Positions 24,255 to 33,274 of a stretch of DNA of 64,000 bases are shown piece after piece. The number at the start of each line of letters is the position of its first letter. The stretch's first letter is position 1. The translations under genes were made by a program, and so were the position numbers. Origin of the DNA: Variovorax sp. 679 (GTDB lineage Bacteria > Pseudomonadota > Gammaproteobacteria > Burkholderiales > Burkholderiaceae_C); assembly GCF_003952185.1 (NCBI RefSeq), contig NZ_RXFS01000015.1, forward strand, positions 1-64,000, written 5' to 3'. The notes beneath the pieces were generated by a model. That model worked only from the letters and a program-made list of their open reading frames with translations. It did not search any database and was not told the DNA's origin.

Positions 24255-25457
24255 TCAGGCCGTGCGGGGTTTCACGCGCGAAGCGGCTTCCTTGGCAAGC
24301 TTGCGGGCGGTATCGGTGTCGGCCGCGTGCACAAGCGCCACGCCCATGCGGCGCTTCAGGAAGCTCTCGGGCTTGCCGAACAGGCGGATGTCGCTGCCGG
24401 GCACCTGCAGCGCCTCGGCCACGCCGTCGAAGGCGATGCCGGTGGCGCCCACGCCACCGTAGATCACCGCGCTGGCGCCCGGGCTCTTGAGCGAGGTGTC
24501 GACCGGCAGGCCGAGGATGGCGCGCGCATGCAGCTCGAACTCGTTCTGCCACTGGGTGGCCATGGTGACCATGCCGGTGTCGTGCGGGCGCGGGCTGACC
24601 TCGCTGAACCAGACCTCGTCGCCCTTCACGAAGAGCTCAACGCCGAACAGGCCCTGGCCACCCAGGTCGGCCGTGACGGCCTGCGCGATCTGCTGCGCCT
24701 TCTGCAGCGCGGCGGGTGCCATGGGGTGCGGCTGCCAGCTTTCCACGTAGTCGCCGCTCACCTGCACGTGGCCGATGGGGTCGCAGAACTGGGTCTGCAC
24801 GGAGCCGCTGGCATCCTTGGCGCGCACGGTCAGCAGGGTGATCTCGTAGTCGAAGTCGATGAAGCCCTCGACGATCACGCGGCCATGACTGACCCGCCCT
24901 CCGGCCATGGCGTAGTCCCAGGCCTTCTGCACGTCGGCGGGGCCGTCGATCTTGCTCTGGCCCTTGCCGGAGCTGCTCATCACGGGCTTGACGATGCAGG
25001 GGTAGCCAATGCCGCCGTCGATGGCTGCCTGCAGCTCGGCCAGCGAGTCGCAGAACTTGTAGGGGCTGGTCGGCACGCCCAGCGTCTCGGCGGCCAGGCG
25101 GCGGATGCCTTCGCGGTCCATCGTGAGGCGGGCGGCGCGGGCCGTGGGGATCACGCGCACGGTGCCCGCTTCTTCCAGCTCCTGCAGCATGGGCGTGGCG
25201 ATGGCCTCGATTTCGGGCACCACCAGCGCGGGCTTCTCGGCCTCGATCAGCGCCTTCAGCTGCGCCGGGTCGCTCATGGTGATGGTGCGGGCATGGTGCG
25301 CCACCTGCTGGCCGGGGGCGTTCTCGTAGCGGTCGACGGCGATGGTCTCGACGCCGAGGCGCTGCAGGGCGATCAGCACCTCCTTGCCGAGTTCGCCGGA
25401 GCCCAGGAGCATCACGCGGGTTGCGGAGGGGGAAAGGGGGGTGCCGAGGGTGGTCAT
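24255..25457 (-). CDS. purT: Formate-dependent phosphoribosylglycinamide formyltransferase
   Basis: A 400-residue ATP-grasp enzyme making formyl-GAR from GAR, formate and ATP in purine synthesis. N-terminal GSGELGKEV and the ATP-grasp segments KPVMSSSGKGQS and EVSPRPHDTGMVT are diagnostic. I chose the ATG at 25457 (MTTLGTPLSP); the frame continues upstream without a better start. It stands alone on the minus strand and is divergent from the hydroxybutyryl-CoA dehydrogenase gene. Confidence 0.96.
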   Translation of the reverse strand: MTTLGTPLSPSATRVMLLGSGELGKEVLIALQRLGVETIAVDRYENAPGQQVAHHARTITMSDPAQLKALIEAEKPALVVPEIEAIATPMLQELEEAGTVRVIPTARAARLTMDREGIRRLAAETLGVPTSPYKFCDSLAELQAAIDGGIGYPCIVKPVMSSSGKGQSKIDGPADVQKAWDYAMAGGRVSHGRVIVEGFIDFDYEITLLTVRAKDASGSVQTQFCDPIGHVQVSGDYVESWQPHPMAPAALQKAQQIAQAVTADLGGQGLFGVELFVKGDEVWFSEVSPRPHDTGMVTMATQWQNEFELHARAILGLPVDTSLKSPGASAVIYGGVGATGIAFDGVAEALQVPGSDIRLFGKPESFLKRRMGVALVHAADTDTARKLAKEAASRVKPRTA

Positions 25458-25628
25458 GGTCGGAAGTCGAAAAGAGCGGGAAAAAGCAACCGCAGGACTG
25501 TAAGCCACCGGCGGGCCGGGGTGTCGCACGCGGCAACGGGCCGGGCGCGGGGCTGCTTCACAATCGATGTCTTTGCCGTGGCGCGGGCCACGCGCACCCC
25601 CTTTTTGTTTTCTTCAAGGAGTTCTCTC

Positions 25629-26477
25629 ATGGCTATCCAGACTGTCGGCATCATCGGCGCCGGAACGATGGGCAACGGCATCGCGCAGGCCTGCGCGGTG
25701 TCCGGCGTGAACGTGGTGATGGTCGACATCGCCCAGGCTGCGGTCGACAAGGGCCTGGCCACGGTGTCGGGCAGCCTCGACCGCCTGATCAAGAAGGAAA
25801 AGCTCACGGCCGAGCAGAAGACCGCCGCGCTGGCGCTCATCAAGGGCTCGACCAACTACGAAGACCTGAAGAGCGCCCAGCTGGTCATCGAGGCGGCCAC
25901 CGAGAACCACGCGCTCAAGCTGAAGATCCTCAAGCAGGTCGACGACATGCTGGCGCCCGAGGTCATCATTGCCTCGAACACCTCGTCGATCTCGATCACG
26001 CAGCTGGCGGCCGCCACCTCGCGCGCCGACCGCTTCATCGGCATGCACTTCTTCAACCCGGTGCCGATGATGGCGCTGGTGGAGCTCATTCGCGGCTACC
26101 TCACGAGCGACGCCACGCACGACACCGTGAAGGAACTGGCCGAGCGGCTGGGCAAGTCGCCGATCACGGTGAAGAACGCGCCGGGCTTCGTGGTCAACCG
26201 CATCCTGGTGCCGATGATCAACGAGGCCTTCTTCGTGCTGTCCGAAGGCATCGCCACGGCGGAAGACATCGACGCCGGCATGAAGCTGGGCTGCAACCAG
26301 CCCATCGGCCCGCTGGCGCTGGCCGACATGATCGGCCTGGACGTGTGCCTGGCCGTGATGGAGGTCTACCTCGAGCAGTTCGGCGATTCCAAGTACCGCC
26401 CCTGCCCGCTGCTGAAGGAAATGGTCGCCGCCGGCCAGCTCGGCCGCAAGACCGGCCGCGGCGTCTACACCTACTGA
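25629..26477 (+). CDS. 3-hydroxybutyryl-CoA dehydrogenase
   Basis: A 282-residue NAD(P)-dependent enzyme interconverting 3-hydroxybutyryl-CoA and acetoacetyl-CoA. The Rossmann motif GIIGAGTMGNGIAQA is at the N-terminus. SSNTSS-type catalytic segment NTSSISITQLA, GMHFFNPVPMM and KNAPGFVVNRILVPMINEA are all present. The ATG at 25629 has AAGGAG at a good distance. The symbol could be hbd or paaH; context does not decide. It is followed at 37 bp by a crotonase gene, likely one operon for acyl-CoA metabolism. Confidence 0.95.
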   Translation: MAIQTVGIIGAGTMGNGIAQACAVSGVNVVMVDIAQAAVDKGLATVSGSLDRLIKKEKLTAEQKTAALALIKGSTNYEDLKSAQLVIEAATENHALKLKILKQVDDMLAPEVIIASNTSSISITQLAAATSRADRFIGMHFFNPVPMMALVELIRGYLTSDATHDTVKELAERLGKSPITVKNAPGFVVNRILVPMINEAFFVLSEGIATAEDIDAGMKLGCNQPIGPLALADMIGLDVCLAVMEVYLEQFGDSKYRPCPLLKEMVAAGQLGRKTGRGVYTY

Positions 26478-26514
26478 GTCGCGCAGCCATAACAAGAACA
26501 CGGAGACAAGACCG

Positions 26515-27330
26515 ATGACTGCGACCCCCACCACCCCACCGGCGGAAGGCTGCATCGACACCCAGGTGCTCGACCACGTGCTGCTGATCGGCATCAACCG
26601 CCCCGCCAAGCGCAACGGCTGGACGCCGCCGATGTTCAGGCAGCTGGCCGAGGCCTACACCCGGCTCGACGACGATCCGAACCTGCGCGTGGGCGTGCTG
26701 CATGCCTTCGGCGACCACTTCACGGCGGGCCTCGACCTGCCGGCGGTCACCGAATACATGAAGCGCGGCGAGAAGGCGATTCCCGCCGGGCTGGTGGAGC
26801 CGCACGACTTCGGCCTGCCCGACTACCGCCGCCGCACCAAGCCGATGGTGGTGGCGGTCAAGGGCATCTGCTTCACGGTCGGCATCGAGCTGATGCTGGG
26901 CGCCGACATCGTGGTGGCCGCCGACAACTGCCGCTTCTCGCAGATGGAAGTGCAGCGCGGCATCATGGCCACGGGCGGCGCCACGCTGCGCATGGCCGAA
27001 CGCGCGGGCGTGGGCAATGCGATGCTGCACCTGCTCACGGCCGACGAGTTCGACAGCGCCGAGGCCTATCGCCTCAACTTCGTGCAGAAGGTGGTGCCGG
27101 CCGGGCAGGAGCTGGACGCTGCGCTGGCCATCGCGCAGCGCATCGCGGCGCAGGCGCCGCTGGCGGTGGTGGCCACGCGGCTGAACGTGATCAAGGCGGT
27201 GGAGCAAGGACCGCTGGCGGCCGTGTCGGAATTCATCGAGACGCAGAAGCGCCTGTCGAACAGCGAGGATGCCGCCGAAGGCGTGCGCTCCTTCATCGAA
27301 CGCCGCCCGGCACGCTTCAGCGGCCGTTGA
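26515..27330 (+). CDS. Crotonase/enoyl-CoA hydratase family protein
   Basis: A 271-residue crotonase-fold protein. The oxyanion-hole segment GDHFTAGLDLPAV is around residues 64-76, and VKGICFTVGIELMLGADIVVA around 120-140 is typical. The two catalytic glutamates of true hydratases are not obvious at the usual position: the second region reads QRGIMATGGATLRM. It may therefore be an isomerase or another crotonase activity. It lies between the hydroxyacyl-CoA dehydrogenase and a serine hydrolase. Confidence 0.88.
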   Translation: MTATPTTPPAEGCIDTQVLDHVLLIGINRPAKRNGWTPPMFRQLAEAYTRLDDDPNLRVGVLHAFGDHFTAGLDLPAVTEYMKRGEKAIPAGLVEPHDFGLPDYRRRTKPMVVAVKGICFTVGIELMLGADIVVAADNCRFSQMEVQRGIMATGGATLRMAERAGVGNAMLHLLTADEFDSAEAYRLNFVQKVVPAGQELDAALAIAQRIAAQAPLAVVATRLNVIKAVEQGPLAAVSEFIETQKRLSNSEDAAEGVRSFIERRPARFSGR

Positions 27331-27353
27331 TTCCTTTCACCGAGAACAACAAC

Positions 27354-28682
27354 ATGCCTCTTTTCATCCGCACGGCGCTCGCCGCCGCCTTCACCCTGCT
27401 CGCCGTGAACACCACCTCCGCACAGACGCCCACACCCGCCGCGCTGCCGGACCCCGCAGCCACTTCGGTCGACGCGCTGGGCTGGATGAAGGGCTTCCCG
27501 CCCCCGCCCGACAAGCTCATCACCTTCGACAACCCGGCCGGCGGCGTGTTTCCGCGCACGCGCTGGAGCTTCTCGCATGTGCGTGAAACGGTGCCCACGG
27601 CCAACGTGTGGCGCGGTCCCGGCGCGGCCAGCCCGCTGCCCTCGGGCACCTCGCCGGTCCAGATCGAGGCCGTCACGTTCAAGCCCCTGGGCAGTGACCA
27701 GACGCTCAACTTCGCCCAGATGATCTCCGGCACCTACACCGACGGCATCCTGGTGATGCACCGCGGCAAGGTGGTCTACGAGAAGTACTTCGGCGCGCTC
27801 ACGCCCGAGCGCCCGCACATCGCGATGTCGGTCACCAAGTCCTTCGTGGGCACGCTGGCGGCCATCCTCGCGGACGAGGGCAAGCTCGATCCGGCGGCGC
27901 CCGTCACCAAGTACATCCCCGAACTCAAGGACACGGCCTACGGCGACGCCACCGTGCGCCAGGTGATGGACATGACCGTGGGCGTGCACTACTCCGAGAA
28001 CTACGCCGACCCCAAGGCCGAGATCTGGGACTACGCCCGCGCCGGCGGCATGCTCACGCAGGGCCAGAACTACACCGGCCCGAAGTCGTTCTACGAATTC
28101 CTCGTCACGCTGAAGAAGGAAGGCGAGCACGGCGAAGGCTTCGCCTACAAGACCGTCAACGCCGAGGTGCTGGCCTGGATCGTGCGCCGCGCCAGCAACC
28201 AGTCGCTGGCCGACCTGCTGAGCGAGAAGATCTGGCGCCGCATCGGTGCCGAACAGGACGCGTACTTCATGGTCGACCGCATCGGCACCGAGTCGGGCGG
28301 TGGCGGCCTCAACACCGTGCTGCGCGACCTCGCGCGCTTCGGCGAGACCATGCGCAACGGCGGCCGTGCCTCCAACGGGCAGCAGGCCATTCCGAAGGCG
28401 GTGGTGGAAGACATCCAGCGCGGCGGCGATCCGGCCAAGTTCGTGAAGGCGGGCTATGCGCTGCTCAAGGGCTGGTCGTACCGCGACATGTGGTGGGTGT
28501 CGCACAACCCGCACGGCGCCTACATGGCACGCGGCATCCACGGCCAGAGCATCTACGTGGACCCGAAGGCCGAGATGGTGATCGTGCGCTACGCGGCGCA
28601 CCCGGTGGCGGCCAACGGCGCGAACGATCCGCTCACGCTGCCCGCGTTCCAGGCGATGGCAGAAGCGCTGATGCGCCCCTGA
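27354..28682 (+). CDS. Serine hydrolase, beta-lactamase (class C) family
   Basis: A 442-residue exported protein of the beta-lactamase/6-aminohexanoate-dimer hydrolase group. It has a signal peptide ending near ALA-like NTTSAQ (residue 24). The catalytic SxxK is SVTK (159-162), and a Tyr occurs in the HYSENY region near residue 215. The C-terminal HGQSIYVDP matches the HxG-type third motif of the family. I chose the ATG at 27354, where the signal peptide begins. It follows the crotonase gene by 23 bp. The substrate is unknown: an ester or amide, not necessarily a beta-lactam. Confidence 0.88.
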   Translation: MPLFIRTALAAAFTLLAVNTTSAQTPTPAALPDPAATSVDALGWMKGFPPPPDKLITFDNPAGGVFPRTRWSFSHVRETVPTANVWRGPGAASPLPSGTSPVQIEAVTFKPLGSDQTLNFAQMISGTYTDGILVMHRGKVVYEKYFGALTPERPHIAMSVTKSFVGTLAAILADEGKLDPAAPVTKYIPELKDTAYGDATVRQVMDMTVGVHYSENYADPKAEIWDYARAGGMLTQGQNYTGPKSFYEFLVTLKKEGEHGEGFAYKTVNAEVLAWIVRRASNQSLADLLSEKIWRRIGAEQDAYFMVDRIGTESGGGGLNTVLRDLARFGETMRNGGRASNGQQAIPKAVVEDIQRGGDPAKFVKAGYALLKGWSYRDMWWVSHNPHGAYMARGIHGQSIYVDPKAEMVIVRYAAHPVAANGANDPLTLPAFQAMAEALMRP

Positions 28683-28692
28683 GCGAGCCTTC

Positions 28693-29478
28693 TCAGTTCG
28701 AAGCCCGCTCGCGGGCTATGACAAGCAGCCCGTCCATGATCAGGCTCTCGACCAGCTCGAAGTGCCCGTTCATCACGGGCGCCATCTTCCAGCCCGCGCC
28801 GCCGGTCATGTAGCAGGCCGGCTCCATGCCGCAGTGCGAGCGCACGTGCTGCACCATGCGCTCGACCGCGCCGGCGATGGCGTAGGTGCCGCCGCTGGTC
28901 AGCGCATCGCTGGTGTTGGTCGGAAATTCGCGCACCTCGCCGGTGGGCACGTGCAGCCCCGCCGTGCCCGATTCGAGCGCGCGCAGCATGATGCCGTGGC
29001 CCGGCAGGATCAGGCCGCCCAGGAACTTGCCGTCGGCGTCGATGGCCTCGACGGTCACGGCCGTGCCGATCAGCACCACCACCATCGGCCGCGGCGGCTG
29101 CCCCGGCTTGGCGGCCAGCATGCGGTGGCGCGCGCCGATCATCGCCACGAAGCGGTCGGCACCCAGGCGCGTGGGATGGTCGTAGCCGTTGATGATGCCG
29201 GCCTCGCCCGCGCTCGACATCACCCAGCGCGGCGTGCAGTCGAAGCGCTCGACGATCTGCTCCTCGGCACGCCGCCGCACGGCGTCGCCGGCCACCACGC
29301 AGCCCAGCATGGAGCTGGGCGAAGGCAGCTCGGCCCACGGGCCGTCGGCCAGCCGTTCGATGTGGTCGAGGAATTCGGCGCCCTGCGCCTGCAACGCGGC
29401 GCCGGGGCGGGCCGAGTCGTAGAGCGCCCACTTGAGGCGGGTGTTGCCGATGTCGATGGCGAGGAAGGGGGATGACAT
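28693..29478 (-). CDS. coaX: Type III pantothenate kinase
   Basis: A 261-residue cytoplasmic kinase for the first step of coenzyme A synthesis. The phosphate motif DIGNTRLKW is at residues 8-16, and GADRFVAMIGAR and GLILPGHGIMLRAL are typical CoaX segments. The birA gene that often precedes coaX in proteobacteria is not adjacent here. It converges with the serine hydrolase gene (10-bp gap) and is divergent from the LysM gene. Confidence 0.95.
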   Translation of the reverse strand: MSSPFLAIDIGNTRLKWALYDSARPGAALQAQGAEFLDHIERLADGPWAELPSPSSMLGCVVAGDAVRRRAEEQIVERFDCTPRWVMSSAGEAGIINGYDHPTRLGADRFVAMIGARHRMLAAKPGQPPRPMVVVLIGTAVTVEAIDADGKFLGGLILPGHGIMLRALESGTAGLHVPTGEVREFPTNTSDALTSGGTYAIAGAVERMVQHVRSHCGMEPACYMTGGAGWKMAPVMNGHFELVESLIMDGLLVIARERASN

Positions 29479-29612
29479 GCGCGGGATTATTGCGACTTTG
29501 TGGTTATTTCCGCTGGCACGTCGTTGACACACGCGGCATGGACCTACGCGAGCGCACTGCGTTGCGCCGCTAAATTCGCCAGTTCCATTCACCACCGCAC
29601 AAGGAGAAAGCC

Positions 29613-30074
29613 ATGGGATTGCTGAGTTTCATCAAGGAGGCTGGTGAGAAGCTGTTCGGCGGCTCGTCGGCCCAGGCCGCGACCCCCGACGCGAATGCGG
29701 CGGCTGCAGCCGCCATCAAGACCTACATCGAGACGCAGAACCTCGGTCTCACGGGCCTCGAGGTGACGTACACGGCCAGCAGCGGAGTGGTCACCCTCGC
29801 GGGGCAGGCGCCTTCGCAGGAAGCGAGCGAGAAGGCATCGCTGGCCGCCGGCAACGTGGCGAACGTGACCAGCGTGGAGAACAACCTCGTCGCACCGGCG
29901 GCGCCGCCCGCGCAGTACCACGACGTGGTTCGGGGCGACACGCTCTCGGCCATCTCGAAGAAGTACTACGGCGACGCCAACAAGTACAACGTGATCTTCG
30001 AGGCGAACAAGCCGATGCTGAGCAACCCGGACAAGATCTATCCGGGGCAGAAGCTGCGCATCCCGGCGCTCTGA
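29613..30074 (+). CDS. kbp: BON-LysM protein (Kbp/YgaU-like)
   Basis: A 153-residue two-domain protein: BON domain at about 25-90 and LysM domain at about 100-152 (YHDVVRGDTLSAISKKYYG...YPGQKLRIP). Homologs of this exact layout, such as E. coli Kbp (YgaU), bind K+ in the cytoplasm. There is no signal peptide, consistent with that. An AAGGAGA ribosome-binding site precedes the ATG. It stands alone, converging with an AraC-family gene. Confidence 0.93.
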   Translation: MGLLSFIKEAGEKLFGGSSAQAATPDANAAAAAAIKTYIETQNLGLTGLEVTYTASSGVVTLAGQAPSQEASEKASLAAGNVANVTSVENNLVAPAAPPAQYHDVVRGDTLSAISKKYYGDANKYNVIFEANKPMLSNPDKIYPGQKLRIPAL

Positions 30075-30090
30075 GCACACACGGCGCGGG

Positions 30091-31044
30091 CTAGACCCCG
30101 TTCTGTCGCCAGGCCCCTGGCGACACGCCGTACTCTCGCTTGAACGCGCGGTTGAAGGCGGCTTCCGATTCGTAGCCCACGCCTTCGGCGATGCGCGCCA
30201 GGTTGCACTGATCCCTGCGCAGCATGCCGGCGGCCAGGATCATGCGCCAGCGCGCCAGGTAGTGCATGGGCGGCACGCCCACCAGTTCGGCGAAGCGGTC
30301 CGCCAGCACGCTGCGCGAGATGTGGGCCTCGTGCGCCAGTGCGTCGACCGTCCAGTTGCGCGCGGGCTCGCCATGCATCAGCGCCAGGCAGCGGCTCACG
30401 TGGGGATCGCGCAAACCAGCCAGCCAACCCGGGTTGTTGGCGGGCATGGATTCGATGTAGCCGCGCAGCACTTCGGCGAACAGCACTTCAGCCACCTTGG
30501 CGGCGACCATCTCCGAACCCGGGTTGCGCGAAGCCGCGTCACCCAGCACGAAGTCGACGGACTGCTCGATCCACGGGCCCGCCGGCCTGCTGCGCAGCGG
30601 CGTGGTGAACAGGCGCGGAATGTTCGCCATGACGGGGTTGGGCGTGTCGCCCTCGTAGGCGAACCAGCTGCACACCAGCACCGTGCGCTCGCCCGTGCCC
30701 CCGTAGCGGACGCGCTCCAGTTCGGGCGCACGCGGGCTCACCACATATGTCATGTCCACGGCCGCGTTCTGCAGGCCGCTGCCCAGCACATGGGAGTCTC
30801 CATGCGGCGCGGCGATCACTTCGCCCGCATGTGCGCGGACCGGCGCCGCGCCGTCGACCTGTGCCCAGCACTCGCCCTGCAGCACGAGGTGGCAGATGGC
30901 CAGCCGCTGCGCGCCGGGCCTGAGCAGCTGCGCGATGTCCGTACCCTTGGGTACCTTGAAACACCAGGGTGCATACATGTCCCCGTTCAGGAACAGCGCG
31001 CCCTCCAGGCGGATGGTCCGCAGCACGTCCGACAAGACATCCAT
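30091..31044 (-). CDS. AraC-family regulator with cupin sensor domain
   Basis: A 317-residue regulator. The N-terminal cupin_6-type domain (about 1-200) includes ALFLNGDMYAPWCFKVP, and the C-terminal AraC DNA-binding domain (about 205-310) includes EAAFNRAFKREYGVSPGAWRQ. I chose the ATG at 31044, with GGAGG five bases upstream, rather than the GTG two codons earlier. It is divergent from the small DUF4242-like gene at 31181, a likely target. Confidence 0.92.
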   Translation of the reverse strand: MDVLSDVLRTIRLEGALFLNGDMYAPWCFKVPKGTDIAQLLRPGAQRLAICHLVLQGECWAQVDGAAPVRAHAGEVIAAPHGDSHVLGSGLQNAAVDMTYVVSPRAPELERVRYGGTGERTVLVCSWFAYEGDTPNPVMANIPRLFTTPLRSRPAGPWIEQSVDFVLGDAASRNPGSEMVAAKVAEVLFAEVLRGYIESMPANNPGWLAGLRDPHVSRCLALMHGEPARNWTVDALAHEAHISRSVLADRFAELVGVPPMHYLARWRMILAAGMLRRDQCNLARIAEGVGYESEAAFNRAFKREYGVSPGAWRQNGV

Positions 31045-31180
31045 GGTCACCTCCAGGGCAAGCGAGGCGGGGTTTCGGTCAACAAGTCAGGCGAAGCGGG
31101 CAATACAAGGCGGCTTCGCGTCGGCACCATAGGTACTGGTCGCCTTCGACCGATTCTGACAGCCAGACAGGAGTACCACC

Positions 31181-31453
31181 ATGCCCAAGTTCGTCATCGA
31201 GCGAGACATCCCCGGCGCCGGCAAGCTCACCCCGTCGGACCTGAAAGCCATCTCGCAAAAATCCTGCGGCGTGCTCAGCAGCATGGGCACCGACATCCAG
31301 TGGATCCACAGCTACGTGACCGACGACCGGGTCTACTGCGTCTACCAGGCTACCGACGAGGCCCTGGTGCGCCGGCACGCGGAGCTCGGCGGCTTCCCGG
31401 CCAATCGCGTGGACCGGGTGTACAGCGTGATCGACCCGGCCACGGCCGAGTGA
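31181..31453 (+). CDS. DUF4242-family small protein
   Basis: A 90-residue cytoplasmic protein starting MPKFVIERDIPGAGKLTP and containing WIHSYVTDDRVYCVYQA, the hallmark of the DUF4242 (nickel-binding SCO4226-like) family. An AGGAGT ribosome-binding site precedes the ATG. Its partner may be the divergent AraC-family gene. Members often sit next to AraC regulators, which supports a regulatory link. Its biochemical role is not established. Confidence 0.85.
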   Translation: MPKFVIERDIPGAGKLTPSDLKAISQKSCGVLSSMGTDIQWIHSYVTDDRVYCVYQATDEALVRRHAELGGFPANRVDRVYSVIDPATAE

Positions 31454-31468
31454 GGCGCGCGGCTCTCT

Positions 31469-31879
31469 CTAGTTCTGCCGCCAGGGCAGCCCGCGCTTGC
31501 GCCAGCCGCCGGTCAGGCCGCGGTGGCCGTTCTCGTCCGGGTTGCCCTCGAAGCCTTCGAGGATGTTGTATGCCTCCGCGCCCAGCTCGGTCGCGCGCTT
31601 CGCCGCGGCGATCGAGCGCACGCCGCTGCGGCACAGCAGCACCAGCTTCTTTCCGCCCTCGGCGGCGGCACGCACGCCGTCGTCGAAGGCCGGGTTCATC
31701 GCCATGCCCGGCCACTGCTTCCAGGCCAGCGGCACGGCACCGGGCACGTAGCCGACCCATTCGCGCTCGGCGTCGGTGCGCACGTCGACCAGCACGGCTT
31801 CGCCGCTGGCCACCCACTGCGCGGCCTGCTCGGGCGTGATGTCGCCAGCGTAGCCCTTGTTCTCGACGGGTTCTGTCAT
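31469..31879 (-). CDS. Rhodanese-like domain protein
   Basis: A 136-residue single-domain rhodanese. The active-site loop CRSGVRS (83-89) has the catalytic Cys83 and five-residue-plus loop size of sulfurtransferases. There is no signal peptide. It converges with the DUF4242 gene (15 bp). The sulfide-response locus lies about 5 kb away but is not linked by operon structure. The sulfur donor is unknown. Confidence 0.92.
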   Translation of the reverse strand: MTEPVENKGYAGDITPEQAAQWVASGEAVLVDVRTDAEREWVGYVPGAVPLAWKQWPGMAMNPAFDDGVRAAAEGGKKLVLLCRSGVRSIAAAKRATELGAEAYNILEGFEGNPDENGHRGLTGGWRKRGLPWRQN

Positions 31880-31921
31880 CTCTCTTGCGTCCTTGCGATG
31901 CGGGTTTTCAATCGCCGGAAT

Positions 31922-31941
31922 TTTTCACCACTTCGTGAAAA
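31922..31941. promoter_or_regulatory. Inverted repeat upstream of TRAP operon
   Basis: TTTTCAC-N6-GTGAAAA is a perfect 7-bp inverted repeat, 116-135 bp upstream of the dctP start. A second one, GCGCC-AAAGAT-GGCGC (about 31967-31982), follows it. These are plausible operator sites for the TRAP operon, whose local regulator is not present. Confidence 0.45.
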
Positions 31942-32056
31942 CCCTGTTTGTTGCGTGCTCCCTCGCGCCAAAGATGGCGCCTTGGGCCTGTCGAACCATA
32001 ACTCCAAGACGGACAGCCTGGGTTTTCCCAAGTCAGAACCGTTTGGAGAGAGACAA

Positions 32057-33172
32057 ATGACAGACAGCAAGATGCCCCGCCGCCGCGGGCTGCTCAAGGG
32101 CGCCGCCGTGGCCGCGGGCGCCATGTCGGTACCGATGGTCAGCATGGCCCAGACCACTTCCCTGCGCTTCCAGAGCACCTGGCCAGCCAAGGACATCTTC
32201 CACGAGTACGCACAGGACTACGCGAAGAAGGTCAACGAAATGGCGGGCAACCGCCTGAAGATCGAAGTGCTGCCCGCCGGCTCGGTGGTGCCCGCCTTCC
32301 AGTTGCTCGACGCGGTGGCCAAGGGCACGCTCGACGGCGGCCACGGCGTGGTCGCGTACTGGTACGGCAAGAACTCGGCGCTCGCGCTGTGGGGCTCCGG
32401 CCCGGGCTACGGCATGGACGCCAACATGGTGCTGGCCTGGCACACCTACGGCGGCGGCAAGGCGCTGATGGAGGAGATCTACAAGAGCCTGAATCTCGAC
32501 GTGGCCTCCTACCTCTACGGTCCCATGCCCACGCAGCCGCTGGGTTGGTTCAAGAAACCGGTGGCCAAGGCCGAGGACATGAAGGGCCTGAAGTTCCGCA
32601 CCGTGGGCCTGGCGGTGGACGTGTTCACCGACATGGGCGCGGCCGTGAACCCGCTGCCCGGCGGCGAGATCGTGCCCGCGCTGGACCGCGGCCTGATCGA
32701 CGCGGCCGAGTTCAACAACGCATCGAGCGACCGCGTGCTGGGCTTTCCCGACGTGGCCAAGAACTGCATGCTGCAGAGCTTTCACCAGAGCGGCGAGCAG
32801 TTCGAGGTGCTGTTCAACGGCAGCAAGCTCAAGGCGCTGCCGCCCGAGCTCAAGTCGATCATCGAGTACGCCACGCAGGCCGCAAGCGCCGACATGAGCT
32901 GGAAGGCCATCGACCGCAACTCGAAGGACTACGAGGAGCTGAAGAAGGGCGGCATCAAGTTCTACAAGACGCCTGACACCGTGCTGCGCGCGCAGCTCGC
33001 CTCGTGGGACAAGACCATCGCGAAGAAGTCGGCAGAGAACCCGATGTTCAAGAAGGTGCTCGACTCGCAGCGCGCCTTCGCGGAGCGCGCGGGCCAGTGG
33101 CAGAACGACTACTCGGTCGATTTCAAGATGGCCTACAACCACTACTTCGGACGGCAGGCGAAGAAGACCTGA
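32057..33172 (+). CDS. TRAP transporter substrate-binding protein (DctP, FcbT1-like)
   Basis: A 371-residue periplasmic binding protein. It begins with a twin-arginine-type signal (PRRRGLLKGAAVAAGAMSVPMVSMA), suggesting export in folded form. The mature part (FQSTWPAKDIFHEYAQDYAKKV) fits the mannitol/chloroaromatic TRAP group. The ATG at 32057 is preceded by GGAGAG. Small and large permease genes follow after a 102-bp spacer with a terminator-like hairpin. The ligand is most likely an organic acid. Confidence 0.93.
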   Translation: MTDSKMPRRRGLLKGAAVAAGAMSVPMVSMAQTTSLRFQSTWPAKDIFHEYAQDYAKKVNEMAGNRLKIEVLPAGSVVPAFQLLDAVAKGTLDGGHGVVAYWYGKNSALALWGSGPGYGMDANMVLAWHTYGGGKALMEEIYKSLNLDVASYLYGPMPTQPLGWFKKPVAKAEDMKGLKFRTVGLAVDVFTDMGAAVNPLPGGEIVPALDRGLIDAAEFNNASSDRVLGFPDVAKNCMLQSFHQSGEQFEVLFNGSKLKALPPELKSIIEYATQAASADMSWKAIDRNSKDYEELKKGGIKFYKTPDTVLRAQLASWDKTIAKKSAENPMFKKVLDSQRAFAERAGQWQNDYSVDFKMAYNHYFGRQAKKT

Positions 33173-33194
33173 TCCGACGGGATCGATGCGACGC

Positions 33195-33221
33195 GAGGGC
33201 ACCCGGGCGGTGCCCTCTTTT
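33195..33221 (+). terminator. Terminator-like hairpin between dctP and dctQ
   Basis: GAGGGCACC-N5-GGTGCCCTC is a perfect 9-bp stem followed by four T residues. In binding-protein transporters such hairpins lower expression of the membrane genes relative to the binding protein. It is too short in T for certain full termination. Confidence 0.65.
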
Positions 33222-33274
33222 CACGCCTGCGCTCAAGCTGCCGCGAAGGATGACGCGGCGAGGAGTTCGTTCCG

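Noticed and set aside
22968..26477. 1169-residue frame ending with the hydroxybutyryl-CoA dehydrogenase
   Set aside because: Only the last 282 residues match a family and have a ribosome-binding site (ATG 25629); the rest is read-through antisense to esterase and purT.
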